A stretch of DNA of 64,000 bases, taken from assembly GCA_002104935.1 (NCBI GenBank), contig MCGT01000005.1, forward strand, positions 62,001-126,000, written 5' to 3'. Positions 41,526 through 52,340 of the stretch are shown in pieces. The notes below the pieces were generated by a model. The model was not told the DNA's origin. It did no database searches and saw only the letters and a program-made list of their open reading frames with translations. Source of the DNA: Hesseltinella vesiculosa (taxonomy: Eukaryota > Mucoromycota > Mucoromycetes > Mucorales > Cunninghamellaceae). Each line of letters begins with the position of its first letter. Positions within the stretch are counted from its first letter, which is position 1. The position numbers and the translations under genes are program-made.

Positions 41526-42288
41526 CAACCATCCTCATCATGTATATCATGTCTATGGAAAATTATTGCCATTGGGCGTGGTCCGTTTTTGGCTGGGCTG
41601 GTGATTTTTTATCATCTTTAGCCCGCTTTTCTTAGCTGGGGGCCGGGATGTTATCGTTCAAGCGTTAGCTGGGTGACCTCCCTTGATCAACTTGATTTTG
41701 TTAGCATCGCTACCATTCATGATTTATGACCCCCATGCAAACTGTCGTGTTGGACCATTTATCTCAAAATTGTAATACAGCACAATCGCCTTTTTTTTTT
41801 TTCTTTTGAAGAAGCCATATTTCGGCCAGGCAACGCCTGGGTGGAATGACCAAAAAAAAAAAAAAAAAACGTGCAAAACCATCCAAAATCGATTCGCCTT
41901 AATCTGTCATACAAGTACAAAATGAGAAAGGATCCTGGTTATTAGCACAGACCTCTCAGACATCGTGCGGATTGAGCTAGGTAGATAGGCCAGCATCCAC
42001 TGCCTGCGAATCCGCCCGGAAAAACAAAGCGACAAAGTAGAGGTATTCCTAGCCTGAAATAGCCTTCTGTCATCACCCTTCCAGACTCATTCACCTGACT
42101 GAACGTTTTTTGAAATCGCTGTGGCCAACCCACGCACATGACGCGCACATGCACCCGATCACAACCACAGGAGCGAGGCGGAGTTCTGCAGTAAAAAGCT
42201 GAAAGGTTTACCAGATCAAGGCTGGTACTAAAAAAAGGTCTATTGAGATGCGGGTGTTGTCAATATATGTCTAGCGAAAAAAAAAAAT
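41526..42288. other. Gene-free region with repeat copy R3
   Basis: This stretch lies between the orphan gene and the rhodanese gene. 41560-41850 is a copy of the dispersed repeat. The rest has an A run (41852-41869) and no coding signal. Confidence 0.55.
41560..41850 (+). repeat. Dispersed repeat copy R3
   Basis: This segment shares blocks with R2 and R4. They are CTTAGCTGGGGG, TTAGCTGGGTGACC, ACTTGATTTTGTTAGCATC, ACCATTCATG, CCCATGCAAACTG, a TCAAAATTGTAATACAGCACA segment, and a T run followed by TTTTGAAGAAG. It is diverged and shows no open frame. Confidence 0.5.
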
Positions 42289-43759
42289 CTATTTGTTGGA
42301 GTGAGGAAGCGGTGGTAAACAGCGGCCAGCTTCGGCCCATGCCTTGAGAACATCGCCAGGCTGACCGAGGACTTCCAAAGCTCTTGTCCTTCGGCTGAAT
42401 TCGTGTTCGCAGGCCTTGCCGCTGGTGCCAACGACCACACGAGCGTGCTTCTTATGATCTTCAATGTCCTTGCCATGTTTGACGTAGGCTCGCACGCCAC
42501 TGTCAGTGAACAGTGGCCCGGCGGCATCGTAAAATGGCGCTTGAGGGGCGGGTGTGCGGGCGGACGGCTCGGGCGAAGCTGCTGGCTGGCTCTGCAAAAA
42601 ATCAGAGATGGTATCGTAGCAATCGAGGCGAGCACAGGTATTGAGGAAACGGGAGGCGCATTTGGAGCAACAGATCATGAGCAGGTTACATTGGGCATGG
42701 GCACAGTTTTGATAGCGATTGCAGGGGCTGCCACAGATCATGCAATGGGTGCCGGTGATCTCCTCAGTGATGGCTTCGCCCATGCGCGCATCAAACGTAA
42801 AGTTCTTGCCTCGGAAAAGCGACTCCAAGCCTTGTTGATCACGGAGCCAGCGACCATAAGCAGTGATGCCGCCTTCTACCAAATGCACATTCTTGAATCC
42901 TTGTTGAGATTGCAGGATAGCCCCTGCTTTGGAGCACCGGATGCCACCTGTGCAATACATATAGATGTCTTGGTCTTTGGGCAGGTCCTTGCAAATGTCA
43001 TTCATGGCTTGGATACTATCACGAAACGTGTCGGCATCCGGGCAAATAGCTCCTTCAAAGTACCCGATGTTGCTTCAAAAATGAAAAAATCGCGTTACTA
43101 AGAGTCTTCCATTTTCTGTCCCTTTACCTTTCATAGTGATTGCGCATATCGATGAGAACAGGATCCTTTCCATGCTTTTCTTTGTATTGGGATAAGTGGT
43201 CATGCCAATCTTGGGGTGAAAGGTGCGAAGGGGTGTCGGCAAGATCGTAAGAAGTTGGGTCGAGACCATCGGCGACGAGCTGCTTGCGAATGCGGACATG
43301 GAGAGCACGAAAGGCAGGATGATCTCCTTCGGTGGCAATGTTCAGATCCATCAAAGATCCACCCACCAGGGGAGCAATCTTGGTTTGGCAGTATCGGCGC
43401 AGCTCTGCCACACTAGCAGCTGGACAGGAGACCTGAGCATTGATGCCTTCCTTGGAGATGTAGATCCGACCGACCATACCGAGACTAGCAAACTTGTCTA
43501 GTAACGTTGATCGTAAATCAGGCAAGCTGTCGGGATCGAGAGGATGTAGTTTGTAGAATGCTAGGGTGCAATGGCGTTGATCAGTCGAATAGCAGCGATA
43601 GCTAGGTACGATCCAGTGCTGGCATGAGGAACGAGTAAAATGGGACTGATGTTGAGATGCAAGCACCTTTTGACAAATCAGGGATCGTCCAGGGATTCGG
43701 CTCACATGCAACTTGGAGGGCACTGGGCAGATCCGCTTTCCAAATAATCGATGCAGCAT
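42289..43759 (-). CDS. TrhO/YceA-like rhodanese protein (tRNA uridine-34 hydroxylase family)
   Basis: Exons 43759-43128 and 43072-42289 give 471 residues. The N-terminal 60 residues (MLHRLFGKRICPVPSKLHVS) are basic and could target mitochondria. An acylphosphatase-like first domain follows (LGMVGRIYISKEGINAQVSC, a typical TrhO string). The rhodanese domain has DPVLIDMRNHYE, then GYFEGAICPDADTFRDS and the catalytic loop YCTGGIRCSKAGA. A Cys-rich zinc-binding-like segment follows (CMICGSPCNRYQNCAHAQC, CCSKC). Bacterial TrhO makes 5-hydroxyuridine at tRNA position 34; eukaryotic relatives include TSTD2. The last 110 residues have no match I recognise. The start is uncertain: further in-frame codons lie upstream to about 43930. 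Confidence 0.88.
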
Positions 43760-44145
43760 GATCCGTTGGAGACTGTTAAACAAGCTAGAAGAAAATATTC
43801 TATCAAGGCACCCTTTTTTTTTTTTTCCTTTCCTGGTCGGCGGGCGGAATTTCAATTCTGGGAGTGAAGAGTGCCGTTTCACATTTGCAACATTTTTCTT
43901 CATGTCACAAACACACCTTGAACAAAACATGCAAATAAAGAGAGAACGAACATTATCCCCAAATATTTTTGTTACGTAAAAGACTGTTGCTTATTGAAAC
44001 ACTTGTCATGAAAAAATAAAAAATATAAAAAAAAGAAGAAAAATTCGAGGCTCAAAAACATTCTATCCCCACATCTTTTTTTTTTCGATTTTCCGAATTT
44101 TCACACTTCTTTTTCCTTTTTCCTTTTTCTTTTATTCTACACCCA
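43760..44145. promoter_or_regulatory. Divergent promoter between TrhO-like and PP2C genes
   Basis: This 386-bp region separates two divergent start codons. It is A/T-rich with T runs (43814-43826, 44077-44086). No specific motif is assigned. Confidence 0.5.
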
Positions 44146-45728
44146 ATGGGCCAAACATTATCCGAACCAGTGACCGAAAAGCATACTACCAATGGTCTTA
44201 GCAAACGAGTGATGTATGGCGCCTCATGTATGCAAGGCTGGCGCATTAGTAAGTTGACCTCTAGCAATAAAAAGAAAAAAAGACAGGATCAATACGCTTG
44301 TTGACGAACCGCTTTTCTATTCTAGGTATGGAAGATGCACACACCACCATCCCCGAATACAATGGCACACTCACTAGCTTCTTTGCCGTCTATGATGGCC
44401 ATGGTGGTAACGTGGGAGAAAAAGATCAACGTAAAAGAGGGCGTCGTCTTACTTCCTTTCTTGGGAAATAGGTTCTGAGGTGGCGAAATACAGCGGTAGC
44501 CATTTATACAAACGGATTCTGGATAGTAAAGCATATCATGACGGTCATATACGTGGCGCAATGAAGGAAGGGTATCTGGGCATCGACGAAGACTTACGAG
44601 CCGGTATAGAAAAAAAAATGCTGGTACCCCCAACGCACAATTCTCACACACACACCTCTCCTTTTTATGCTGAAACGTAGATCCTCAGTACAAGAATGTT
44701 GGCTCGGGATGTACAGCTGTGGCAGCATTGATCACCAAGGACAATGATCTGTATGTGGTAAGGTTTATTTTATTCCTTGCTTTACATGACCCCCCTGCTG
44801 TCCTTCACAAGGAAAAAAAAAAAAAAAAAAAAAGACTCATCACATGATTTTTTTAATAGGCCAATGCAGGTGATTCGCGTGCCGTTCTTAGCGTGGAAGG
44901 GCGAGGCATTGCTTTATCTCAAGATCACAAACCTACCAATGAAAAGGAAACAAGGCGTATTGAAAAGGCAGGTGGTCATGTTGAATTTGGCCGAGTCAAT
45001 GGTAAAGGACAAGCAGCAAGTGGAACGAGTGCTCTCATCATGATTTTCTTGTCCGCTTGGTTCAGGCAACTTGGCATTATCTCGGGCTCTTGGCGACTTT
45101 GAATTCAAGGCACGGCCTAGACTATCGCCTGAAGAGCAAATGGTGACAGGTAAAAAAAAAAAGAGGCTACCATAGCATGACAAAAATTAATCGAGATACA
45201 CCACCCACTCGGTCATTTGATTGACTCTCTTTTTTTTTACGGAATGCAGCTGATCCTGACATCATTTGCCATCGCATAACAAAGAAAGACGACTTTATTA
45301 TCCTGGCTTGTGATGGTAAGTGCTGCTCATGCGAACAAGGACACTCACCCTGTATCCGCACGCCTAGGCATTTGGGATTGTATGACGAACCAAGAAGCAG
45401 TTAGCTTTATCCGGACCGAACTTGCAAAGCGTACGACCTTGGACAAGATTTGCGAAAAAATAATGGATCACTGCTTGGCTGGTGAAACAGATACGAACGG
45501 TTATGGCTGTGACAACATGACGGTGGTCATTGTGGCCCTGCTGCAAGGCGCCACTTCGGAGCAATGGTACGAGCGGATGGCCAAGGATGTTGACAAGAAC
45601 GCTGCCGTCGATGGTGTAGATCTGCCTAACATTTTAACCGAAGGTAAGCCCTTTAAGAATTCACCCATGCATGCTGATTTTTTTTAATAGATGCCAAGGA
45701 TCTCCCTGCGGCACCCCCCTCGCCATAA
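44146..45728 (+). CDS. Protein phosphatase 2C (Ptc2/Ptc3-like)
   Basis: Nine exons (44146-44248, 44326-44406, 44472-44603, 44681-44757, 44860-45001, 45066-45149, 45250-45315, 45368-45643, 45691-45728) join in frame to 332 residues. It is an Mg/Mn-dependent Ser/Thr phosphatase. MGQTLSEPV is a likely N-myristoylation signal. Metal-binding motifs are [28 protein letters not shown] and [20 protein letters not shown] and [10 protein letters not shown] are typical PP2C strands. Ptc2/Ptc3 enzymes dampen stress MAP kinase and checkpoint signalling. The C-terminal tail is short. It has the most exons of any gene here for its size, and the average internal exon is about 100 nt. Confidence 0.95.
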
Positions 45729-45884
45729 TTCATCCTGTCGCTCCTGTCTTGCTATTTGTATTTTCTCTCTCGCTATTTTAGGTTGGCAGCCATTTTTGTA
45801 CATTAGGTGTTTCTCAATAAACCCTCCCATCATACTATGTACATGTTGTAGGTATTGAAATGTAAAAACAAGGCGGTTTTTTAA

Positions 45885-47672
45885 TTATTGTTGAGCAATC
45901 ATTTGTGGCGTGTGAACACTATCAAAGTTTTTTTTGCTAGGATCGACTTCAGGAGAGAGTGGTGTGGTGGGTGAAGCGCCTTGCCCGGTGTTATTACCGG
46001 ACGAGTTAAAGGAGGGAACGGCGTCTTGGTCTTCATGGCTCGAATCATGGATGAGATCGTGATCTGCGGTTGATTGGAGCGCGGATGAATGATCAATGCC
46101 AACGACTGGCAGCCCCTGCCTCTCACGGCTGAGGTCTTCCTCTTCCGAACTCGTGGCGTCATCCTCAAGATAGAGCGAGTCTGTGGCCGACGCCACTACG
46201 CCAGTCAGGGAGCGCGTCTTTAGCCAGTTTTTGCTGGGTCGATCATTGTAATAAGCGTCGCCATCGGGTCGTAAACCGGACATGGAGTGGGTCATGGTGA
46301 GCATGGCGTCCGATAATGCGTCATTGGGTTCAGGTTCCATTTTCTCTTGGTCATCCTCGGGCCCATCGTAGCCTTGGACACCTGTCAGCGACAAAGGGGC
46401 ATCGAGGAACTGGAAGGTCTTGACGCCGGTCAGGCTGGTCTCCATGGAGGATGAGGCTTGGTCGGACTCGGTAAAAAGTGACCGGCGATCCACCTGTGGA
46501 GTGGCAACACCCTTGAGGATGGGTTGTTTCGGTGTGTGCTCGTTCAGTTGGGCATACCAAAATCGGAAACGAGCATCCAAGGTGGATACCATGGATCGAG
46601 GAAGTAAATGGACGGCTTGATTGAGATGGTCTTCCAGCTGTCGCACCACCGTCTTTGGCACCTTGACCCCAGAAAGTCCGACATCCGAGATGGAGTCGAT
46701 GTCCTGGATGGCTCGCGATGTTTTGTTTCGTTCTCGCATCTTGTAAAATAAGGTACCCTATACATATTAAAAAGGAGAGGCGGAAAGCGGTGTCAAGCTA
46801 AGCCGCTTCTCCATGTGATTTACCTACGTCAAAGGCGGCTTGGACGTCGTCCTTTTTGACAATGCCATCTTTACCCACAAACAAATACGCCGTGAGCCAT
46901 TCCAAAGTACGCGTTGCCCTAACATCTTATTAGCTAAACGTACCAAAACCTTGACTTGCTCTTTTTGGTTCCTTACCAAGCAACAGGGTCTTTGAAACTG
47001 GCCTCGTTCCATTCCATCAATTCCTTGAGGGTGATGGTCTGACCGCTGATGTCTGACTTGGCATATTTGGTGAACAAAACTTCAAATCGATCCTCGTCAA
47101 ATTTGCCCTCCTCATTGTAAGGTGTGTCTGTTGGCAAGCCCTGTTGTGAACCAGTGATTTTTTTTTTAAAAAAAAAAGGGAGTGAGGATGCATAATGATT
47201 TGTGTCATGTTCCAAACCCTATTTTTTTAACTTTTTTTACTTTTTGCATTTTATGAAATCGAGTTCGACAGTAAGGATCTGGCATCCAAGAATCCTGAGT
47301 GGCATAAGAGAATAGCACGCCTAGAAATGTACCCATGGTTAAGCTGAAAATCACCCCATAGCCGAGGTTGATGAAACCTGGCATGTGAAAAAGAAAATCA
47401 GTACATGTCCTCCTTTTTTTTTCATTTTTCATTGTTTACCAAACATGGCGTCAACAGGTGTGATGTAACCTTTCTTCTTACGATCCCAAAACCGTACATG
47501 TTTTTCCATAGCCTAGCAAAAAAAAAAAAAAAAAAACCGAATGAGCAAGGGTCATCCATTGGCACCCATACGCGTACCTCGGTCATTTCATCAGGAGTGG
47601 TCACTACAAAAGGGAGGCTCAAATTAAAAGAAATGTAATGGTGGCCAGGCTCTTACAATCGTTGGTTGTCAT
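45885..47672 (-). CDS. Caleosin (peroxygenase family) with long C-terminal extension
   Basis: The spliced protein begins MTTND at 47672. The caleosin part reads AMEKHVRFWDRKKKGYITPV, then GFINLGYGVIFSLTMGTFLG, SYATQDSWMPDPYCRTRFHK, LPTDTPYNEEGKFDEDRFEV, LKELMEWNEASFKDPVAW, LEWLTAYLFVGKDGIVKKDD and a GTLFYKM-like end. Caleosins are haem-dependent, Ca-binding proteins of lipid droplets. The hydrophobic hairpin with the W-x-P-D-P segment is kept, and so is a His before the EF hand. The EF-hand loop (D-R-K-K-K-G-Y-I) lacks the usual acidic residues. After the caleosin core, about 280 residues (from about MRERNKTSRAIQDI) form an acidic, Ser/Thr-rich extension that I do not recognise. Four introns precede the last long exon. 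Confidence 0.88.
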
Positions 47673-48066
47673 GGTGACGCGACGTGAAATAATATATTAA
47701 AAAAAAAGAAAAAAGGAGAGGAAAAAAGAAACCATTTTATACTGCACAGATGAAGTTGCATTTGCCTCGCTTGAAACAGGTTGATCCAAATTTGGCCAAA
47801 TGAGAAACACAAACAGTGGCATTTCCTTTATTAAAAGTAGAGAAAAAAAAAGATAGAAAATAAGAAGAATGAGAGAATAGATAAAAAACGGGGGACGAAG
47901 AGAGGGATTGGTGTTATAAAGAGGAGAGAAAAAAAAAAGGATGGCAGGAGAGTGTTTAGAAAAGAGGCAGTCCTAGGCAACCCATCCGAAAACAAAAAAA
48001 AAAAAAGAGGCGAAGGGTTCAAAAAAGAGAGAGGGTGGAAGGGAACCACATTTTTAATAAGCTTGT
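47673..48066. other. Intergenic, caleosin promoter and Rho1 3' flank
   Basis: This purine-rich plus strand contains A runs and a long A/G tract near 47825-48030. It holds the caleosin promoter and the 3' end of the Rho1 gene. No gene is seen. Confidence 0.55.
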
Positions 48067-49323
48067 TTACAAAATGGAACACTTGTTCTTCTTCTTCTTG
48101 ACCAACAAGGCAGCACGAGTGGCGTGTTCAAAGACTTCACGCACACCATCACCAGTCTTGGCAGAGCATTCCTATTTTTGGATGAAAACGAAATCAGATG
48201 GGGAGCCCACTTTTTTGCCCATGGTCTTTTTTAAAAAAAAAAAAACTCCTGTGCAACAACTTACCAAGTACTTGTAAGCGTGAATGCGTTGAGCAACAGC
48301 AGCGCCCTGGTGAAGTGGAGGAGAAAGATGAGTCTGTCGCTTTTCATTTGATCAAATGACCTACTTCTTCCTGAGAGACAGGTCGTTGTGAGTTCTTTCG
48401 AAGTTCTTCGATAGTAGCAGGATCATTTCGCAAATCCTTTTTGCAGCCAACCAACAACACAGGCAAGCCCACGCAGAAATGAAGCACTTCAGAGATCCAC
48501 TATTAAAAAAAAGGAGAATGCGGAGGAGTCAGATAAAAGATGTCGCAAGGGGAATGGAAGGGGCTTTTTTTTTTTTACTTTTTCTTGAACGTTGTCCAAG
48601 GAATCAGGTGAATCGACGGCAAAACAAATCAAAATGACATTGGAGTCGGGGTATGACAAAGGACGAAGACGGTCATAATCTTCTTGGCCTATTAAAGGAA
48701 AATAAAAAAAAAAGGCATCAATGAAAGGATGAGAGATAGAGAGGGAACAACTAGAATAGCCTGTCTCCTATTTTTTTTTTTAAAAAAAAAAAGAGATGAA
48801 GGGAAATGAGGCTTTACCAGCAGTATCCCACAAAGCCAATTCAACGTGTTTGCCATCGACTTCGACATCGGCAACATAGTTTTCAAAGACGGTAGGAACA
48901 TAGAATTCAGGGAAAGTACCCTTGGAGAAGACAATCAACAAACAAGTCTATGAAAGAAGGAAAAATTTGGTGAGTCCGGATCCCAACATCTCTTTTTTTT
49001 TGAAGTGAAACTTACCCTAATAAAAAAAAACATAAAAAAAGAGCATGACACGCACGAAAGAAGAATGAAATGGTAAGTTTTTAGCACCTATTTTCTGGTT
49101 GTTGTTGCCAGCGTAAAACTGGTCGTGTCATCATCTTGATGTTTTCTACTTACTCTATGATGATAAAGAAAAAGGAAAAAAAGATGGATGAGTTTTCATG
49201 TAACCAAAAAAAAACACCGTAGTCTCATCATTTTTTATGAATGAAGAAAGAAAAATAACCGAGGTACTTACTGCCGCAGGCACCATCACCAACAATAACT
49301 AATTTCCTTCTGATTTCGGCCAT
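48067..49323 (-). CDS. RHO1: Rho1-type small GTPase with two one-nucleotide microexons
   Basis: This is a membrane-bound Rho GTPase controlling beta-glucan synthesis and polarity. My model uses exons 49323-49272, 49154 (one nucleotide), 49016 (one nucleotide), 48947-48818, 48688-48579, 48499-48365, 48306-48265 and 48171-48067. They total 576 nt and code for 191 residues. Exon 1 ends after GDGACG plus a single A. The next large exon starts [10 protein letters not shown]. The missing two bases of the P-loop lysine codon come from the A and G at 49154 and 49016, each set exactly between an AG acceptor and a GTAAG donor. The rest is standard: [43 protein letters not shown] and a polybasic CAAX end ([10 protein letters not shown]). 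The skipping alternatives lose the frame. Confidence 0.93.
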
Positions 49324-49606
49324 GTTGTTTCTGTTTTTACCAAAAGACTTTGAAGATGAAAAAGAGGAAAAAGAACCAAAAAAAAAAACTTGTTTTCCTT
49401 GCCTTCCACCAAGAGTTCATTATGGCTTTCACACTCCGAACGTCTCACCAAAAAAAAAATCCTAGTCAAAGCTCATTCACCTTTTTACCCTATATCCATC
49501 ACCTCATCCAATAGTCTTTTTTGCTTTTTTAGGCTGTTGAAAACTCTCTTTGTTTCCCCCTTTGTCCTTAGGCATGCGCCACACTTGCTTCCTAAAAATA
49601 ATTTTT
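49324..49606. promoter_or_regulatory. Rho1 upstream region
   Basis: This short spacer between the 3' end of Dnmt2 and the Rho1 start codon, both on the minus strand, must contain the Rho1 promoter and leader. It is pyrimidine-rich with no clear motif. Confidence 0.45.
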
Positions 49607-51276
49607 TTACTCCAAGAATAAAATACATCGATACAATTCAGCAACAACCCAACAGTTCAAGCTATTGAAAATAAAAAAAAAGGTGAGTGGAAAGGAAAAG
49701 GGGTTGATGGTTTTGTTTTCCTTACCTGTTGCCGAGCAATCGGTACCGCTGCTGAACAGTAATGTCATTGGGAAAACTCAAGTATGGTTCTTGATTTGGT
49801 GCTACAAAAGACCTTGGTGTTCCTGTCGTTGACTCTTGTGCCTGCTGGTCACTATAGGGAGGCAATGGAAACGCGTGCAGTCGAGCCACTTCTGTAGGCG
49901 TCAAAAACCGTAATCCAAGGTCCACCAAAGATGCTGGGTCATGCCATTGATAGTCAGTCGTCTATAAAAAGAACCAAAAAAAAAAAAAATTACTCAACCG
50001 CCTCATTTTGCCCCCTCTCACTTTCCCTGTTTCCTTCCCCCCCCCTTCCACGTCCTTACTTCTAAATGCTTTGTTTGAACTAATGAGCCACTCGTCACAA
50101 TATGATGTGACCCATAGGACTATTGGAAAAAGAAAAAAAAAAAGGTTTATAGGGTGGCCGAGAAAAAAAGCTCAGTTGCAAATGATCAAAAAAAAAATTA
50201 CCTTTGTAACACAAGATGTCCTTGAATCACTCGGTTGAACGATGTCTATAAAAAAAATGATGAGCCATTGCCTTTTTTTAAACTTTGTGCCCCCTCACTC
50301 TGTTTTGGTTCAGAGGCTGTTTACCTAGTCGAAAGTTATGCAACCTTAAAATGCTCCTAGCTGGAACGTCATATGTACGATCCTCTTTGTCCAATGGTTC
50401 CAAGAGAGTATCAAGAAGAGGGCTTTCAAAGCAAGCATCCGAGGTGAAGGGCCATGTCTTGTACAACGGTCGTTCCTGTTGGGTAGGGCCCAGTCGTGCA
50501 GCCATGTAATAGCGAAGTCGATGATTTGGAATGCCAAAATCCACAGGCGACAACAAGCATTCTGTGACGTCGTAACCAAGATCCTTTAATCTCTCCATCA
50601 TGATTTTCCGCGTTCGAGAAGTCTATTTAAAATCCTAAGCAACCGTTCTGACTGTATGTTGACGTTACCTCAAAATTCTTGACATTTTCCAAAAACAGGA
50701 ATCGTGGCTGTTTCTTGAGTTTCGGCATCAGATTCAGTAAATGCAGCAATGGCTGGGCCCTTGGGTCTTGATCGTCCAATGCCTTTCCACCTTGGGTATA
50801 CGGTTGGCAGGGTGGACTCAATAGCCAAGCATCGGCATCATACCTAATTAGATATCAAGTTAGACCTTGCCCTTTTGGTACCCAAGCCAAACTTGCTTGT
50901 TAATATCGGCCACTGTCAAACGCTCGATGGTTTTCTAGTTGAAAAAAGGTCAGCCAAGCCGTAGCAGTAATAAAAAAGGGGGGGTTGTCATCGCGTGCTT
51001 ACATTGCATGTTTTTTTCCCAAAGTTGTGTTCGTATACTTTATTGGCCACTTGATTAATGTCAAAGCATTCAACCACTTCCGCATCGATCCCTGCAATGT
51101 TCAAAGCATAATGCTAAAAAAAAAACAAGATCAGCTAAGCATTCCATCGATCCTTTACCGTCCTTCTCTGCCATCAAGTGATCATGCGTATTGGCTGTGT
51201 CTATTCGTCAATATAAATGCCTTACCAAACCACCAATACCAGAAAAAAATTCCAAGCAACGAATCGGCTGTGTCAT
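49607..51276 (-). CDS. PMT1: Dnmt2 tRNA(Asp) cytosine-38 C5-methyltransferase
   Basis: The spliced protein begins MTQPIRCLEFFSGIGGL (SAM motif I) at 51276. It continues HYALNIAGIDAEVVECFDIN, then AWLLSPPCQPYTQGGKA with the catalytic Pro-Cys, FLFLENVKNFE (motif VI), FGIPNHRLRYYM (motif VIII) and VQQRYRLLGN. It ends SLNCWVVAELYRCILFLE, stop at 49607-49609. The target-recognition region reads RTSCVTKSYGSHHIV, where most Dnmt2 proteins have Cys-Phe-Thr. All catalytic motifs are intact. Dnmt2 methylates cytosine 38 of tRNA(Asp) in fission yeast (Pmt1) and animals. At least eight exons are used. The central small exons (around 50030-50260) were joined from frame and splice signals and are less certain. 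Confidence 0.9.
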
Positions 51277-52340
51277 GGAAGAACCAGTGTCGATCAAAAA
51301 GAAGCAGACAAATAAAAAAAAAAAAAAAGGGAAAAACAGTGCACAGCGTTCCGCCAATCGCAATTCTCTCCCGTTTCATTTTTTTCGTCCTTTTTTGGCT
51401 GGCGGTGGAGGTCAGAGGTGCCAAAGCGAAACACGCAGAATACTGGCTTGACAGTTGTCTGAGAGAGTTGCCATTTCATTCTTGGTCATTTCTCATCATT
51501 TTGTATTGGTATGCAAAATTTAAGTGAATTTATTTGGACCAGCTTTGCACTGTGGATTTTCAGATTTTGATCCGATCGCCTGGTGGTCGCTTGGCGAAAC
51601 TGACCGATTTTTCGCTTTTTTTTAGCTGGGGAATCGGAGGTGTCAAAACGTAGCTGATGAAAAGGTGGCTGGGCAACCTTCAGCAATGGACCTGATTTTA
51701 TCAGCACCATCACCATTCATGTATTTGCGCATTCACTCAAAATTTTACATTCATTGAGTCACTCAAACGTGCTGCGCAGTGTGTGCGCATATTTTTCAAA
51801 ATGAAGATAAAAGAATGGGATGGCCATATTCAACGTCCGCACGGTTCCTAGCCTTGCACGCAGGACAATTCGTCATTAACAAAAGCAGATGCTCTTACAG
51901 CCGCATCATCCACGGCTAATGTCGCCATCCCAGGAGCATGAATAACCACCGCCTTATCAGCCGCTGACGTCGCCATCCTAGCATGAACAGCCAGCTTGTG
52001 AAGAGGATATCGATGACAGTTTTGTCATCAACCAGCTGCACAGGAACGTGGCTTCAACCTGGCAACGGCTTGCTGATGACGAACGGGGAAAAAAAACGGT
52101 GGAGCCTTCTGAACGATGATTGCGAATATAGGGAGGGCCGGAAAAAAAGGGAAATGGCGGGAGGAACTCGACTGGGATGTGGGTCGTCATGAGCATACAT
52201 GAAGTTTGTTCTCCTTGGGTGCCTTTGTTTTCGACAAAGGCAAGTTTGCTTTCTGGAATGCGTATACAAGCTCACGATGAAAAAGGGGACTGGTAAGTTT
52301 AATAAAGTAATATTAGAATGAAGGGGGGAGTTGCTGGTGA
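51277..52340. other. Gene-free region with repeat copy R4
   Basis: This 1.06-kb stretch lies between the Dnmt2 promoter and the 3' end of the RING gene. Repeat copy R4 lies at 51470-51870. Two imperfect direct repeats of about 45 bp, centred on TCGCCATCC and AGCATGAA, lie at 51901-51990. No gene is seen. Confidence 0.6.
51470..51870 (+). repeat. Dispersed repeat copy R4
   Basis: This is the most complete copy of the family. The ordered blocks are CATTTCTCATCATTTTGTAT, GGTATGCAAAATTTAAG, TTTGGACCAGCTTTGCACTG, CCGATTTTTCGC, AGCTGGGGAATCGGAGGTGT, GGTGGCTGGGCAACCTT, CACCATTCATGTATTTGCGC, ACTCAAACGTGCTG, and an end block GGATGGCCATATTCAACG with CCGCACGG. It has no long open frame and no obvious terminal inverted repeats. 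Confidence 0.65.
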
